Shown here: positions 23,561 to 35,719 of the stretch, one piece after another
How positions within the stretch are numbered: the stretch's first letter is position 1
Layout of the letters: every line of letters starts with the position of its first letter
Assembly: GCF_008728515.1 (NCBI RefSeq)
Contig: NC_044986.1
Span: 116,176,313 to 116,240,312 of the forward strand
Length of the DNA stretch: 64,000 nt
Reading direction: 5' to 3'
Source: Papio anubis
Lineage: Eukaryota > Chordata > Mammalia > Primates > Cercopithecidae
Translations under genes and position numbers: made by a program
The notes under the pieces: model-generated
The model's input: the letters and a program-made list of their open reading frames with translations, nothing else
What the model was told of the DNA's origin: nothing
Database searches by the model: none

Positions 23561-23870
23561 TTTTTTTTTTTTTTTTTTTTTTTTGAGACGGAGTCTCGCT
23601 CTGTTGCCCAGGCTGGAGTGCAGTGGCCGGATCTCAGCTCACTGCAAGCTCCGCCTCCCGGGTTCACGCCATTCTCCGGCCTCAGCCTCCCGAGTAGCTG
23701 GGACTACAGGCGCCGCCACCTCGCCCGGCTAGTTTTTTTTTTTTGTATTTCTTAATAGAGACGGGGTTTCACCGTGTTAGCCAGGATGGTCTCGATCTCC
23801 TGACCTCGTGATCCGCCCGCCTCGGCCTCCCAAAGTGCTGGGATTACAGGCTTGAGCCACCGCGCCCGGC
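23561..23870 (-). mobile_element. AluY, Old World monkey subfamily, recent insertion
   Basis: Full-length Alu in reverse orientation with a 24-base pure T tail (23561-23584). It has the segments 'ggccggatctcagctcactg' and 'gccgccacctcgcccggcta', which I associate with cercopithecid AluYR subfamilies. The target duplication ccaaagaggttttt (right copy 23871-23884) is perfect. CpG sites are largely intact. The insertion is therefore probably lineage-specific. Confidence 0.95.
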
Positions 23871-23884
23871 CCAAAGAGGTTTTT

Positions 23885-24620
23885 GTAATTCCAAAATAAA
23901 GGGTAGAAATTATTCACACTTTTGGAGTGACCAGAATAGCTTTTGAATATCTTTGTGAAGAATGACTTGTTGAAAGATATCATAGCAGAAAAGGAGAAAA
24001 ATTGAGCTGCTGAGGACACTTCAAGACCTTTGGTTGGATCTATACAAGGAAGAGACTTCTCTTTAAAGAGTTTCACAAAAGGTCTTGAGCATTAGTAATG
24101 TCAGTTTTGAAGGGGATGCCACGGGAGCTTTCCCTTTGCACTTGAAAAACCTGTCTCTAGGCCTATTGTCATATCCTATAACTGTATTTCATAATTTGTA
24201 AGGTTATGGGAATAAATGTTATAATTATTTAATGTTTATTAGACATCTAGATAGAATATACTAAACTTCACCCCTTTCCAAATCTCATACTGTAACTTGA
24301 ATACAGTGGACCCACGTCAGAGAAAGAATGAGCTTTTGACTTGGAAAAAGATCTAGAGGAAGGCTTTCTAACAGTTTTCAAGTTGTCAAGTTTCTGCTTT
24401 TTTCCTGCCTGGAATGTGCTTTGCTAGCTACAGCTTCAACAGCTACCTTGAGATCTTGGGATGAAAAGTTCACCTTGAACATGAAAATCAATTAGTAGGG
24501 ACAGTGAAAGCAGAAAAGATGAAAGAGCTTGGTCTCAAGCCACGAGGCTAGCCCCAAACTACTATACCAGCTTCTGGAATGCAAGTTATGTGAGTGGGAA
24601 ATAATGTGTGTGGTGTGTTC
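23885..24620. other. Unassigned sequence
   Basis: No family was recognised; no coding signal. Confidence 0.5.
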
Positions 24621-24621
24621 C

Positions 24622-24985
24622 TTTGCTAGGACGGCCAACAAAGTACCACAGACTTGGTGGCTTAAACAACAGAAATTTATTGACTGACAGTTCTGGAGGC
24701 TGGGAGTTGAAGACCAGGGGGCCAGCAGGGTTGGGTTCATCTGAAGCCTCTCTCCTTGGCTTGCAGGCGGCCACCCTCCTGCTGCCTCTTCACATCGTCT
24801 TTCCTCTGTGCGTGCGCAGCTCTCGTGTCCCTCTCCACGTCTTAATCGCTTCTCAAAAGGACACCAGTCATACCTCACTTTACCTTAGTCACCTCACCTT
24901 ATCTCCAAGTACAGTCACATTCTCAGGTCCTGGGAGTGAGGATTTCAGCATGTAAATTTTGTGGAGACACAAGTCAGCTCATAAC
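24622..24985 (-). mobile_element. MLT1 LTR (ERVL-MaLR), antisense
   Basis: The complement of MLT1 is readable: 'ggtggcttaaacaacagaaa', 'acagttctggaggctgggag', 'gcaggcggccaccctcctgc' and 'aaaggacaccagtcatac'. It ends near 'acaagtcagctcataac'. A solo LTR with no internal region visible. Confidence 0.85.
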
Positions 24986-25026
24986 GCTGAGTATAGATGC
25001 TACAGGTTTTTGGGGGTTTTGGAGGC

Positions 25027-25313
25027 TTTTTTTGAGACAGAGTCGTGTTCTGTTGTTGCCCAGTGGAGGCTGGAGTGCAGTGGTGCAATCTCAGCCCAAT
25101 GCAACCTCTGCCTCCTGGGTCAAGCAATTCTCCTGCCTCAGCCTCCCAACAAGCAGGTGTGTGCTACCATGCCCGGCTGGTTTTTGAATTTTTAGTAAAC
25201 ATGGGGTTTCACCATGTTGGAAAGGCTAGTCTCGAATGCTTGACCTCCAGTCATCTGCCTGCCTTGGCCTCCCAAACTGCTGGGATTATAGGCATAAGCC
25301 ATTGTGCCTGGCC
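25027..25313 (-). mobile_element. Alu (older S/J-like), antisense
   Basis: Two-arm Alu from a short T tail at 25027 to 'attgtgcctggcc' at 25313. CpGs are mostly decayed, and an insertion in the left part reads 'gttgttgcccagtggaggct'. An older copy. Confidence 0.92.
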
Positions 25314-26425
25314 CACATTTCTCAGTTGTTTAAGTTACTGTTGTTTTGGTGTTTGGTTCTTAGCAGTCACGTATAATTACCAACCCACACAAAGAATACA
25401 TCTAGACATTTATTTATAGATGGGAAGGTAATCAACCCCAGAGAGTCTTCAAACAGATACAGCAGAGGTTTCTTCTGGGGATTAGGCTTTTTGCTTGCAG
25501 TACAAAACTTGGTATTTTATTTGTTTAAAACCAGATGTATGTATTATTTTGATTTAAAATCTAAAGCAAATTTAAAAATAACTGACTAAAACTTATCCAT
25601 AAAATCAGTGAAACTGTTATGTTCTGTTTCAACAGCTTATTTTTAGGAAACACAGTTGAGTAGGCATGATGTCATGATAAGGGACGTGACAGTCATGATA
25701 CTGTTGTCCTTGCTGATAAGACCAGCGTACCATTTTAGTATCCCGAAGAAAAAACAAACCCATGTCACTTATATCTGATTTTAATATAGTGCCAATGAGT
25801 AAATAAACAGCTTGTGAAGGACCAGATTATACAATTAAACCAAACTGTAAAAAGAGTGCAAATATCATAATTTATCAGGAGTAATGCTAAAAGCAAACAT
25901 AAATATATAATAGTGTATAATTAATATAATATACCATTGGTAATTATATACTATTAATTATATACTATTAATTATAGACTAAAATGTTGGCAAATAGTAT
26001 ATTAATTTTTTTCCACTGACGTGATCAATCTATGAATTATCTAGTGATCAAGTTATATTATTTATAGCTTTTTTGTTTTTAATTTTTGCCTTGATTAAAT
26101 TTGATATATCTTTTTTCCTTTACGAATCAAAAATTGAATCCATCCATATTATTTTTATATTTTCTTTTTTTTATTAAAAAAACTTGTTTCTTCTATTTTG
26201 CTGAATTAAAAAGTTAAAAGTCTACAAAAGTACTTAGGTTAGATAACGTGTCTTTGATGAAAGATATAGAAATGTTACTACACAGGGTACACCTAAACTT
26301 TTCCCTTCACTCTCTCTCCTGCCCCTACACATTCGACATTCATGGGTTAAAAAGCCCATTTGGAAATTACTTTTATTAAAACAAAGAGCCCTCATACTCT
26401 CTGTGATTGGTCATTTCCTCTTGTT
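25314..26425. other. Unassigned AT-rich sequence
   Basis: A very AT-rich part with short self-similar blocks, such as three 'tatactattaatta'-like units near 25946-25980. No gene or family was recognised. Confidence 0.5.
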
Positions 26426-26429
26426 TCCA

Positions 26430-26556
26430 AATTTTATCCTCATTTCTCTACCATTTCTACAGATAAGAAAACTGTGGTTCAGAGAGATTAAGAAGTTTTA
26501 GGTCATATAATTTGCAGATAATGGGAATCAAGATTCAGAATCTGAGGTTTTGGTTC
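26430..26556 (+). mobile_element. MIR SINE, sense
   Basis: The MIR core is readable: 'agataagaaaactgtggttc', 'agagagattaagaagtttt', then 'tcaagattcagaatctgag'. This tRNA-derived SINE is shared by mammals and highly diverged. Confidence 0.75.
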
Positions 26557-26579
26557 CAAAACACAAAAAATAATAGAAA

Positions 26580-27400
26580 CCCTCAAAGAATTTGCAATCT
26601 AATGAAGGAGACAGGAAAGTATAATCAATTGTGGTAAACATCAGTATGATAAAAGTAGTAGGAGTAGACAGAGAGCAGGTGATCTGAGTTGATTTGGTAG
26701 GTGAAAGAAATTGCAAGGAAAAAATTCCTGAGGGTGTAGGGGTGGGTGACAGGGAAGTGATTTGAGTTAAGGGCAGCCACATGAACAGATTAAAGGTAGG
26801 AAAGTAAATGCCATTTTGGACAAAAGCCAATAATTCGGCACAGCTGAGGCATCCTGTTGAGAGGGAAGAGGAAGAGAAGCTGCTGAGGTGAGAGCCATAG
26901 GTTGAAGTTCTATCATGAGGAATCATACATGCTGTACTAAGGAAATGGAACTTTCTTATTTAAACAAGAAACAGCATATGAGCATTCTTTTCTTAAAAAA
27001 AAATGTGACTTGATTAGATCTGAATTACAAAGAGATTCATATTATAGCATTATGGAATATAGATTCCAGAGGGGAGAAAATAATGCAGCCAAGGAGTCCA
27101 GGTAGTAGAATGTAGTAAGACTCAATATGAGATACTGAAGTCATAAACTGGGACACTGATTAGGAGAGATGGAGGAGACTGGAAACATTTTAGGGTTAAA
27201 ATGGACAGGACTTTCTGATTAATGAAGAGAGAGGAAAAAGCTATATGTGATCTACAGTGAAGCCATCAGGTCTTTAATGGCAGCAGGTTTGGGCTATGTT
27301 GAATTTGGATGCCCTCATGATCCTTAGGCTGCAAAGTCCAGTACGAAGGAGAAAGTTGCAGAAGGTAACTGAGCTTTGGGACTAATCTTCTTATTTAAAA
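26580..27400 (-). mobile_element. L2 ORF remnant, antisense
   Basis: Complement of the L2 reverse-transcriptase region: 'aggaagagaagctgctga', 'gccaaggagtccaggtagta', 'atggacaggactttctgatt'. Order and spacing agree with antisense L2. Strongly decayed. Confidence 0.6.
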
Positions 27401-27639
27401 ATTGCGAACTCACGAAAGTCCTTGACTGCATTTTTAATCCATTGTAATGTATTTCATTCATTTTAAGCTATACTTTTTCACATGTGAGCAGCTCTGAAAT
27501 TGAGATGTGCCTTACAGTCTATAGAATATTGCAGTTTAATTGTTCATAAGATGCATAAAACTGTGATGTATCTAATAGCTAATGGGATCTTATCTTTGAT
27601 GAAATGCCCCATATCCTCTCCTTTCCTTATTTATTTATT

Positions 27640-27800
27640 TTTAACTTCCTTCACTAGAATGTAACCTCCATGAGGGCAGCCTTTATGTTTTGCTTTCTTT
27701 TCTTTTCTTCTTCCATTTTGTTTTGTTCTCTATCTCCGGTGCCTAGAACAGCCCTGATACATAGTAGGTGTTCAAGAAATATCTGTGGAGTGAATGAATG
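27640..27800 (+). mobile_element. L2 3' terminus, sense
   Basis: The usual L2 tail: 'gaatgtaacctccatgaggg', 'ggtgcctagaacagccctga', 'acatagtaggtgttcaagaa' and a short (TGAA) end 'gtgaatgaatg'. Confidence 0.85.
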
Positions 27801-30150
27801 TCTTGGGCTATTTTCCTTGGTTGAAAGTGGGTGATTTCATCAAGGGAGAGATTAAATACATGTAGGAAAATGGAGAGAACCAAATAGAAGTAACTTTTGA
27901 CAAATTCAGGAATTAGAAGAACTTGTCTATGTCACGAAGATTTGCACAAGATGATTTGGGTTGGGGAGCATCCCCCCTCAGAAAGTTGATGAAGAGTCAG
28001 GTGCTTAGGTCAGGAGAGCGGCATATCACACGCCTCAGTCATTTTGAGTTTAAGAATCGCTAAGCAACAGTTTAAGGAGTTTCCTTTTTTATTGTTTGAG
28101 AGATTTGTGAGACAAATTTTAGCGTCGACTTAAGCAAGAAGTTATCCTAATCACAGTTTTAGATAAATTGTAACAGACTAGGTAGTAATTTCATTCAACA
28201 CTGCTTTATATCCAACCTAAAGCTATGAAACACATTCAAAAGACACAGACACACACACATACACAGAGAAGTTAACACATGTGAGAAAGAAGTTCAACTC
28301 AAATAATCAAACCTTTCTTAAGAGAAAAGGATGGTGTATTTTGTGCTACTGCAGAGGATGTACTTAAAACCAACAGTCATGTGGGAAACATTTTGGCTCA
28401 AAAGAGCCCTGATAGCTAGAGTTGTTGATCATTGGCAAGGGCTCACGAAAATGGTTGTGAAATGTTTAAGCAGAGGCTGAAGAGTACTTGTAAGGGATGC
28501 TATAGGGCTCTCTATGTACCCTTATTGCCTATAATATGTTTAATACAAGTTAGGACAGTACATGCTCAATTCCCCCTTAATTTCAGGGAAATGGTGTCAT
28601 TACGTATAAAAACTGAATGACTCACATGTGATTTTTCCAAGGATGTTAATTGGTGTTGCCTCCAAGCAGTGAAAAACACACCTGAGACAGTGAACCCATA
28701 GGCCACAGAAGAATGCAGCACTGTCCAGGTCAGCTGTTTCCCCGTGGCCTTTCCCTTATATCACTGGCTTCATGTTCTTCTGCTTTTGTCTTCCTGATCT
28801 TTGTAGATTTTTCCCTGTCTCCATTACTCAGCAGCCTCTGCCTTATTTGGGTTCGAGCAGTCTCTCTAGCCCCTTTTTACCCCAATACTATTTTAATGTG
28901 TGCTTTTGCAGAACAGAAGGTTTTGGGGAACGTGTCTGTCACATTTACAGCATTGGGTAGGAGGCTGGAGAGATGGACTCTAATGTTATCTCCAACTTGG
29001 AGCTTCCACGATTATAAAAGTGTCTGCCTAACCAGACTGAATGAACACCAATCATTAATTTGTGAAGAATAGAAATCAGGGCTGACTGATATTCATTTTT
29101 CATCCGTAAACATCTGAAAGTTAATAGTAAGTTAATAATAACTGGTTTGAAGTTTGCTACATTTTATCATTAAGACCATTTATAAATGAAATCTATCAGC
29201 ATTCATTAATAATAAAGTTTGCCAAACAAGCTAGGGACATCTCTAGGATTTTGGGCTGTCAGACAGACATTGGTACATCTGGAAATGAGCTCAAGTATGT
29301 GGGTTTGTTCTGTAAGATATTGAGCATGGTTCTTTTAATTCTCTGAGAAAAACTGCCGTTTTACTGAGAACGTTGGGAAGAGAGCACATACACTTCACTG
29401 TAAGAATGTATTCATTTTAAGAACTTCAGTGTTCCACTATCGGTCCCTTTCATGTCCCTCTAGTAATGCAGGTATGTACATTGTCTTCACCTATAATATT
29501 ATTACGAGAAAAGAAAAATGACTGGAACCTAACTGCAAATCAAATTCTCTAAATTAGCATTCAGGTACTACTTTATTAGTAGATTGTAACAGTTAATTTG
29601 TCCTGTGAGCCACAAGCCAGGATAATTACTCTTCTGGTGAGTCTGCAAATGCTGGCAGCCTTAGTACTCAATGACTTCTTTATAGACTCAAGAATTACTG
29701 TATTTCTTCAGCACGTGCTTGTTTTCCTATCTTAAAGCAACATGGGGAATTTCTGTCCTGCTCTTTCCATTTACTGATTTCTTCTAATACTGTTTATGGC
29801 AGAATATTTTCCTACTTGTGTTATTTTTGCCAGATGAGAAATAACTACAGTATCAAACAAGCAAACATCATGGAAAAGGCTGCATGTGTAGGTCCACTTC
29901 TGAGCTTTAGGGTCAGAGTCTCTAGGGTTGGGGCCTGGTCATATGTATTTTTGTTATGCTCCCTGGGTTCTGCTGATAGGCAATGCTTACTAAGAAACCT
30001 AATTATTTTCAGAGGGCTTTTCTAGCATTATCATTGTGTGATTCTATATATTGTACATTAACATTAGAATAAAGTATCAAATGAATTTAATAATTAACTT
30101 TTTAACAGGTGTAATAGGATTTTAAAATCCAATTGTGTCTGAGTAATATG
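27801..30150. other. Repeat-poor unassigned sequence
   Basis: More than 2 kb without a recognised transposon. A short (CA)n tract lies near 28242-28262. Open frames of 62-119 codons (for example 28713-29072) show no domain I know, no consistent splice context and no neighbouring exons. I leave it as unassigned non-coding DNA. Confidence 0.5.
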
Positions 30151-30169
30151 ATAGCACCAATGTGATAGA

Positions 30170-30799
30170 TACCAGTTACTAAAAGGAGCAGATGAAGGTT
30201 GAATTCACTGTTTGCATGACTGCTTGAGCTGAGACTTACACCATCGATGGTTTCTGGTTCTCAGGCCTTCAGACTTGAACTGAATTACATCACTGACTTT
30301 CTGGGCTTCCATATGCAGATAGTAGACTATGGGACTTCCCAGCCTCCATAATCACATGAACAAATTCCTTGCAATAGATTTCATTACACACACACATACA
30401 CACACACACAAATATATAATTATATATATACACACACATGCATGAACGCACACATATGTGTCTTCTTCATATAATACAATTACTTTTAAATGGCAAAAAC
30501 CACAGTTACTATTGCACCAACCTACATGTGTGTAGACATATATATAATCTCCATATATATAATATATATACATACATATATGTACATACATTTATGTATG
30601 TATGTATATCTCCATATATTTACATATATATTTATGTATGCATATCTCCATATATATATATATAGAGAGACTATATAGAGACTATATATGGAGAACCTAC
30701 ATATATACTATGTGTATATCTATATATACTATATATACAGAGAACCTATATGTATCTATATACTATATATATGGAGAACCTACATATATATCTATATAC

Positions 30800-30843
<44 letters not shown>

Positions 30844-30907
30844 ATCTATCTATCTATCTATCTCTCCCTCCTATTGGTTCTATTTATCTGGAGAGCCCTG
30901 CCTAACA
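30170..30907 (+). mobile_element. LTR-like element with expanded microsatellite
   Basis: Same family as the element at 12531-13285. The interior reads 'gacttacaccatcgatggtt', 'ctggttctcaggccttcaga', 'gggacttcccagcctccata'. The end is 'cctattggttctatttatct' followed by 'ggagagccctgcctaacac'. Between them the usual short AT run is blown up into CA/TA/GATA repeats of about 480 bases. The left edge is uncertain. Confidence 0.65.
30385..30868 (+). repeat. CA/TA/TATC compound microsatellite with a 30-50 bp minisatellite
   Basis: (CA)n at 30386-30410 passes into long (TA)n-rich sequence, then to units containing 'gagaacctacatatat' at 30690, 30740 and 30773, a (TA)n run near 30799-30822, (GA)n at 30823-30842, and a short (ATCT)n at 30845-30862. 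Confidence 0.93.
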
Positions 30908-31339
30908 CAGCAGGCAGCCACCCAGAGCTGCCTCAGCCTGGGGAGAGGACTACCCTTAACATTTGTGGAACCAAGGCAAGACAAGAAAGACCTACTTGTC
31001 ATAGGCCAAAATATTTAAAAGTTATTATACGTCAAGTTAACTGTGAAATGAAATGTTTTCTTCTTCTACTTTGACGAATTCCACATGATGATTATACTTA
31101 ACAAATGTGCTTAAATCTGTGATTTTATTTATCTAGAAGATGGCACAAGATCAAAGAAGATAGAATTAACTACTGTTATTCATGATTGGATGCTCAGAAG
31201 CTGGTCTAGCAATGTTAGGGTGAATAATTAAAAATAAAAACACTATCTGCATATTACTTATATTTTTATATAATATAATTTATTTCCTCTATTTTGGTAA
31301 AATTGTTAATTTTTTTTGCCATATTTAAGATTTATCACA
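30908..31339. other. Unassigned sequence
   Basis: No family was recognised. The right half (31200-31330) is very AT-rich. Confidence 0.5.
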
Positions 31340-31643
31340 GGCTGGGTACAATGACTCATGCCTGTAATCCTAGCACTTTGGGAGGTCGAGGTGGGTGAAT
31401 AACTTGAGGTCAAGACCAGCCTGGCCAACATAGTGAAACCCCACCTTTACTAAAAATTCAAAAAAAAAAAAAATAGCAGGGCGTGGTGGGGGGCACCTGT
31501 AGTCCCAGCTACTCAGGAAGCTGAGGCAGGAGAATTGCTTGAACCCAGGAGGTGGAGGTTGCAGTGAACTGAGATTTGACTCTGCACTCCAGTCTAGGTG
31601 ACAGTGAGACTCCATTCCAAAAAAAAAAAAAAAAAAAAAAAGT
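31340..31643 (+). mobile_element. Alu (S/J-like), sense
   Basis: Two-arm Alu beginning 'ggctgggtacaatgactcat', with an expanded middle A run (31460-31472) and a pure A tail of about 24 bases at 31619-31642. CpG sites are decayed, so this is an older copy whose tail has stayed long. Confidence 0.93.
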
Positions 31644-32500
31644 ATTACATAAAACAGTGTATTCACAGTAATGTCAAATTAGACAACCTTTCTGGAATTA
31701 TAATGGACAGATTTTTTGTGTATTCAAATTATTACTTCAATTCAGGGAAACTTCACTTGGCTGACTGTAGCAACTTTAAGGTAATAAAATTATTAAAACA
31801 ATATTTAAATAGGAATGAAATTATGATAATATGTCATGTTAAATACTGTAATGGGCCTAATGTAATATATTGTCATTATAGTGGAAAATTTATAAAATAT
31901 TTTTAGATTTTTTTTCTCAAATATCCAGAGGTATACAATATTGTGAAGGGTTGGCATTACATTTCACAAATGCTAGATCCATTTTTATCTGTTCATTTCT
32001 TTATCATCTATCCATCAGTCAAACATTTAAGACTATTCTGAACTGTTTATTACTACAAAACACTCCTCATTCACTATGCATAACTGGCTTTTGTAGATGC
32101 CATTTAAATTCATGAATACTTCAACCAGCATTGATTGGAACATGAAGGAAGGCAAGAAAATAGAAATTTGGCACTACTGGAAAACAATACCTCATTATGT
32201 TAAAAAAAAATCAATTATGTTAATAGTTTCTTGAGAGAAATATTTGACAAATTAATTGTATTTTCTCTTACTGGAAAAGAAGGGGTTAAGTGGTTGGCCT
32301 GAAATTTATTTCTTTCCCATTTTCAGATCTGAGGGTGGCTTTGGAGTAGAAAAGGTAAGTGACCCAAATATAATCTCCTGTAAATATGTAAATAACAGAT
32401 GTATGGTCACCAAATGAATAGTATTTGCTAGTAGGAGAAACTTTGTCTATCCAATGCTTCCAGGAAGATGTTTCTCATCTATGGTATCTATGGTATTAGT
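31644..32500. other. Unassigned AT-rich sequence
   Basis: No gene or repeat family was recognised. Confidence 0.5.
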
Positions 32501-32516
32501 TGACTCAGGCATTTCT

Positions 32517-32815
32517 TTTTTCTTTTTTTTCGAGACAGAGTCTTGCTCCGTTGCCCAGGCTGGAGTGCAGTGGTGCAATCTTGGCTCACTGCAACCTCCA
32601 CCTCCCTGGTTCAAGTAATTCCCCTGCCTCAGCCTCCTGGGTAGCTGGGATTACAGGCGCACACCACCAAGCCTGGCTACTTTTTTTGTATTTTTAGTAG
32701 AGATGGGGTTTCACCATGTTGGCTAGACTGGTCTCGAATTTCTGACCTGAGATAATCCACCCGCCTCAGCCTCCCAAAGTGCTGGGTTTACAGGCATGAG
32801 CCACCATGACCAGCA
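32517..32815 (-). mobile_element. Alu (AluS-like), antisense, with target duplication
   Basis: Two-arm Alu with the T-rich tail at 32517-32531. The flanks actcaggcatttct (32503-32516) and actcaagcatttct (32816-32829) are a 14-bp duplication with one mismatch. Confidence 0.94.
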
Positions 32816-32829
32816 ACTCAAGCATTTCT

Positions 32830-33749
32830 ATTGTGTAAACATTCCCTGCAATCCCAGGTAGTGTTCATCTCTGACATCAGTAATGGTATAACTCTTAAAT
32901 TGTCCTGACGTTTGGATACAGTTTCTTTTGTTTGGAGAACATAAGAGAGTTGAAAAAATACTTCACTGGACCTGAATGGTATTAATCACAAGAGTGGATG
33001 TTTAGGGCTATGGATCAAACTTTACCAGCACTGAGTGACAGATTGCATGACAGAGGCACACATACATTCTTTAATAAATGCATGAGGTCGTATGGTTTGG
33101 GGTGTGTGAGGCCCAGTATCCAGGCAGGGGTCTCTCTTGTCTACATCTGAATGTAGCACCGGGACAGAGGAAGAAGTATGAACGTTGAATGAAGACTGAA
33201 ATGTGTGTGAATGCACTAACTGGTCTCATTCTCATTAGTAGGTCATGCTACATTTTGTGATATTTTGTGATATAAAATTGCTATATGATATCTATTATTT
33301 AATAGTAAAAAGAAAAACTAAGGATTTTACCCAATTTAACATTCAGAGGCAAATAAATTGTTGACTTAATTTAAATTTTTTATAAACTAGTGAGAGTAAT
33401 AAGCAATAAAATTGCATTTATCGTATTTCATGGATTATGTGTTCAACATACCAGTTATGAAAACGTAGGTTTTTCCTATCAAGACCTATTATCTAAGAGA
33501 AGAGGGTATTCATTGAGGAATGAGTGAACAATGCAAAGGCCAATCGCCTCTGAGAGTTCAATGCTTCACAGGACTTAGCTGCATTCCCACATCCAGGAAG
33601 TCCTTATGCTACTAGCAGAATAACTTTGAAGACTGTTTTACAATTTTGTGATATATATAAAATTAAAGGGAAACAGCTTCATGAGCCTGGCCACCATCTT
33701 GTGAAGGCCTACTTCCAATCAATCACTTTTGAGAAATAAATGGAAAAAC
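32830..33749. other. Unassigned sequence
   Basis: No gene or repeat family was recognised. A local direct repeat 'ttttgtgatattttgtgata' lies at 33253-33272. Confidence 0.5.
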
Positions 33750-33754
33750 AGAAT

Positions 33755-33930
33755 CACATTTCTGTATGTATCGAGTGTTTACTATGTGCCCAGCGTTCTT
33801 CTAGGGATTGGGATAAGTCAGTGAACAAAAGAGATCCTATACTTGCATGGTGCTTTTACTGTTCAAAAAATAAATAAATAAATGCCAAAAAACTAAAAAC
33901 TAAAGATGTTGGTAAAAGTAATGATTTTTT
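33755..33930 (-). mobile_element. L2 3' end, antisense
   Basis: Complement of the L2 tail: 'gtgtttactatgtgcccagc', 'cttctagggattgggataag', 'tcagtgaacaaaagagat'. An (AAAT)n part at 33867-33883 and a T-run at 33926-33941 follow. Confidence 0.75.
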
Positions 33931-33941
33931 TTTTTTTTTTG

Positions 33942-35719
33942 CAGTAAAACTTTCCTATGTCTCATCATCTTTTGGATATAAAATAGGTTATATTGCCAGT
34001 AAAAACTAAAGTTTCTGAGATATGAAATCTGAAACTCAAGAGCTTTAACACTTCTTCTTTTGAGATGTCATATACATTATTTATTTCTGAAAATCCCTAG
34101 AGTTGCTTTTCCAAATTTCATAGACAGAGGATCTCAGGTTTTCTACAACAAAACAATAATCGTAAGAACTTACATCAACTAAAATTAATTACATCAACTT
34201 AAATTAATTGTATATATTTCAATTCTAATGTGCAAGCCACAAACTTCTTTTGCCTAAATAGAAGAAAGAAGATGCTGAGGAGAACAATCATGTAAATCTG
34301 GGGCCAAAAATAAGCTCATCCTATTGTGAAATCTGGACATACGAGCAAAAATTAAATGAGAATTCTATTTTCACCTTCTTACAAATTCATTGTGAAAAGA
34401 TTCTTTCAAACCATCAGATGGAATTTATTTAAGAGTTGTTTTATGGATATTTTTTAACCTTTTCAGTGTTTTGAAATTAGATGCATTTAAATATTGCAAG
34501 GGAGATTAGGCAGGATATTTCCAACACCCCCTTTGCTGTTCTAGAAATGATTAAGGAGTGAGCCTGCTGAAATGGAAAATAGCCAGTGCATTTCTGGCCA
34601 GATCAGTGGGAAGCAGTAGCAGCTGGTGAACAGACTGCATTTGGGGACCCAGCTGGACTCCGGGAGATATGGAAAAGGTTTCTGAGGGGTGGCAGTGGCA
34701 TGCCTTTCCTGGAGGCCTCTAAAAATCAGATGGACACCCTTCTGTGTGAGTTGGGACGTCTGTTCTACTGGCTGATAGATAGAAGATAGTAGGAAGGCAT
34801 TCCTGCCAGTCATTGAAATTTGTTGAAAATCTGCTATGCACCAGCCGATGGAGACACCCAATGGAAAAAATAGACATGACTGTCTGAGTGCTTATAATTC
34901 TCTGAAATTGACACTCAGTAAATAAATGGGTCTTTGGTAACAAGGACATCCCTCGGTAAAACACTGCTCTTCATTTTAGTGAGTAGTGGAGTGCTGAGTG
35001 CAGCTTGTGGTCTACTGTTTGCTTCTGTGAGTATCCCAAATCAAATTTCTGAAGTAATGAAGCTTGTTAATGGTGAGGAACCCCTTAAGAAAACGATTTG
35101 ATGTAGACTTGGTTCTCAGTTAAGGGTATTGGGAGAAAAGTTTTACTCCATTAAGTTGCAGATCCTAAACTGTTATAAATCATTCTGTTGAAGTTATATG
35201 CCTAGGGCTGGCATATCTTTCTCTGGACATAAAGAGATTTGCTACACAGTGTTAAATGAACCTCACAGAGAACCAGTGGAACAGCAAATACCTTTCCAGC
35301 AGGGAGAAGGCAATCTTGTACAGGCATCACACTCAACTCCCACAGCGAATGTGAATGTTTTGTGGGGTTTTTTAACATGTTTTTAAGAGAAACAGAAATT
35401 GGAACCAGTGCACAGAACCAAGATGTATAGTCATTAATCCCACTTCTGTTTGGGGATGAAGGTAAAATATTGGATAACCTCAGCCACTTACACTCTCATA
35501 GGGGTTTAAGAATATCTGGATTGCTGATTACAAGTTTCATTTAAAATGTAACACACTGAGGTCAGTGCAGGTTTGCTGCGACTCATTTTGTTCTCTAAAT
35601 GATATCTGAAGTTACCTAAATTTTTTAAATTACCTGAAAGTAGCCAATGTATTTGCTTACTGGGATAAGATGAAAAAAATCATCCCAGTATTCAAGTTTT
35701 TGCTAAATACAGTTTTTAA
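33942..35719. other. Repeat-poor unassigned sequence
   Basis: No transposon was recognised. The part at 34560-34780 is locally more GC-rich and compositionally complex ('gatcagtgggaagcagtagc', 'gggacccagctggactccgg'). Open frames of up to 106 codons on either strand overlap each other and look fortuitous. Confidence 0.45.

Noticed and set aside
23561..23870. Human origin of the window
   Set aside because: The diagnostic bases of this young AluY fit cercopithecid subfamilies and not human AluY. This is from memory, so a subfamily alignment would be decisive.
28713..29072. 119-codon frame in a repeat-poor stretch as a candidate exon
   Set aside because: No domain, no clear splice acceptor and donor pair, and no neighbouring exons. 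It remains possible but I cannot support it.
30352..31074. Open frames rich in isoleucine and tyrosine around the TA/CA repeats
   Set aside because: They are translations of the microsatellite; reading direction is arbitrary.
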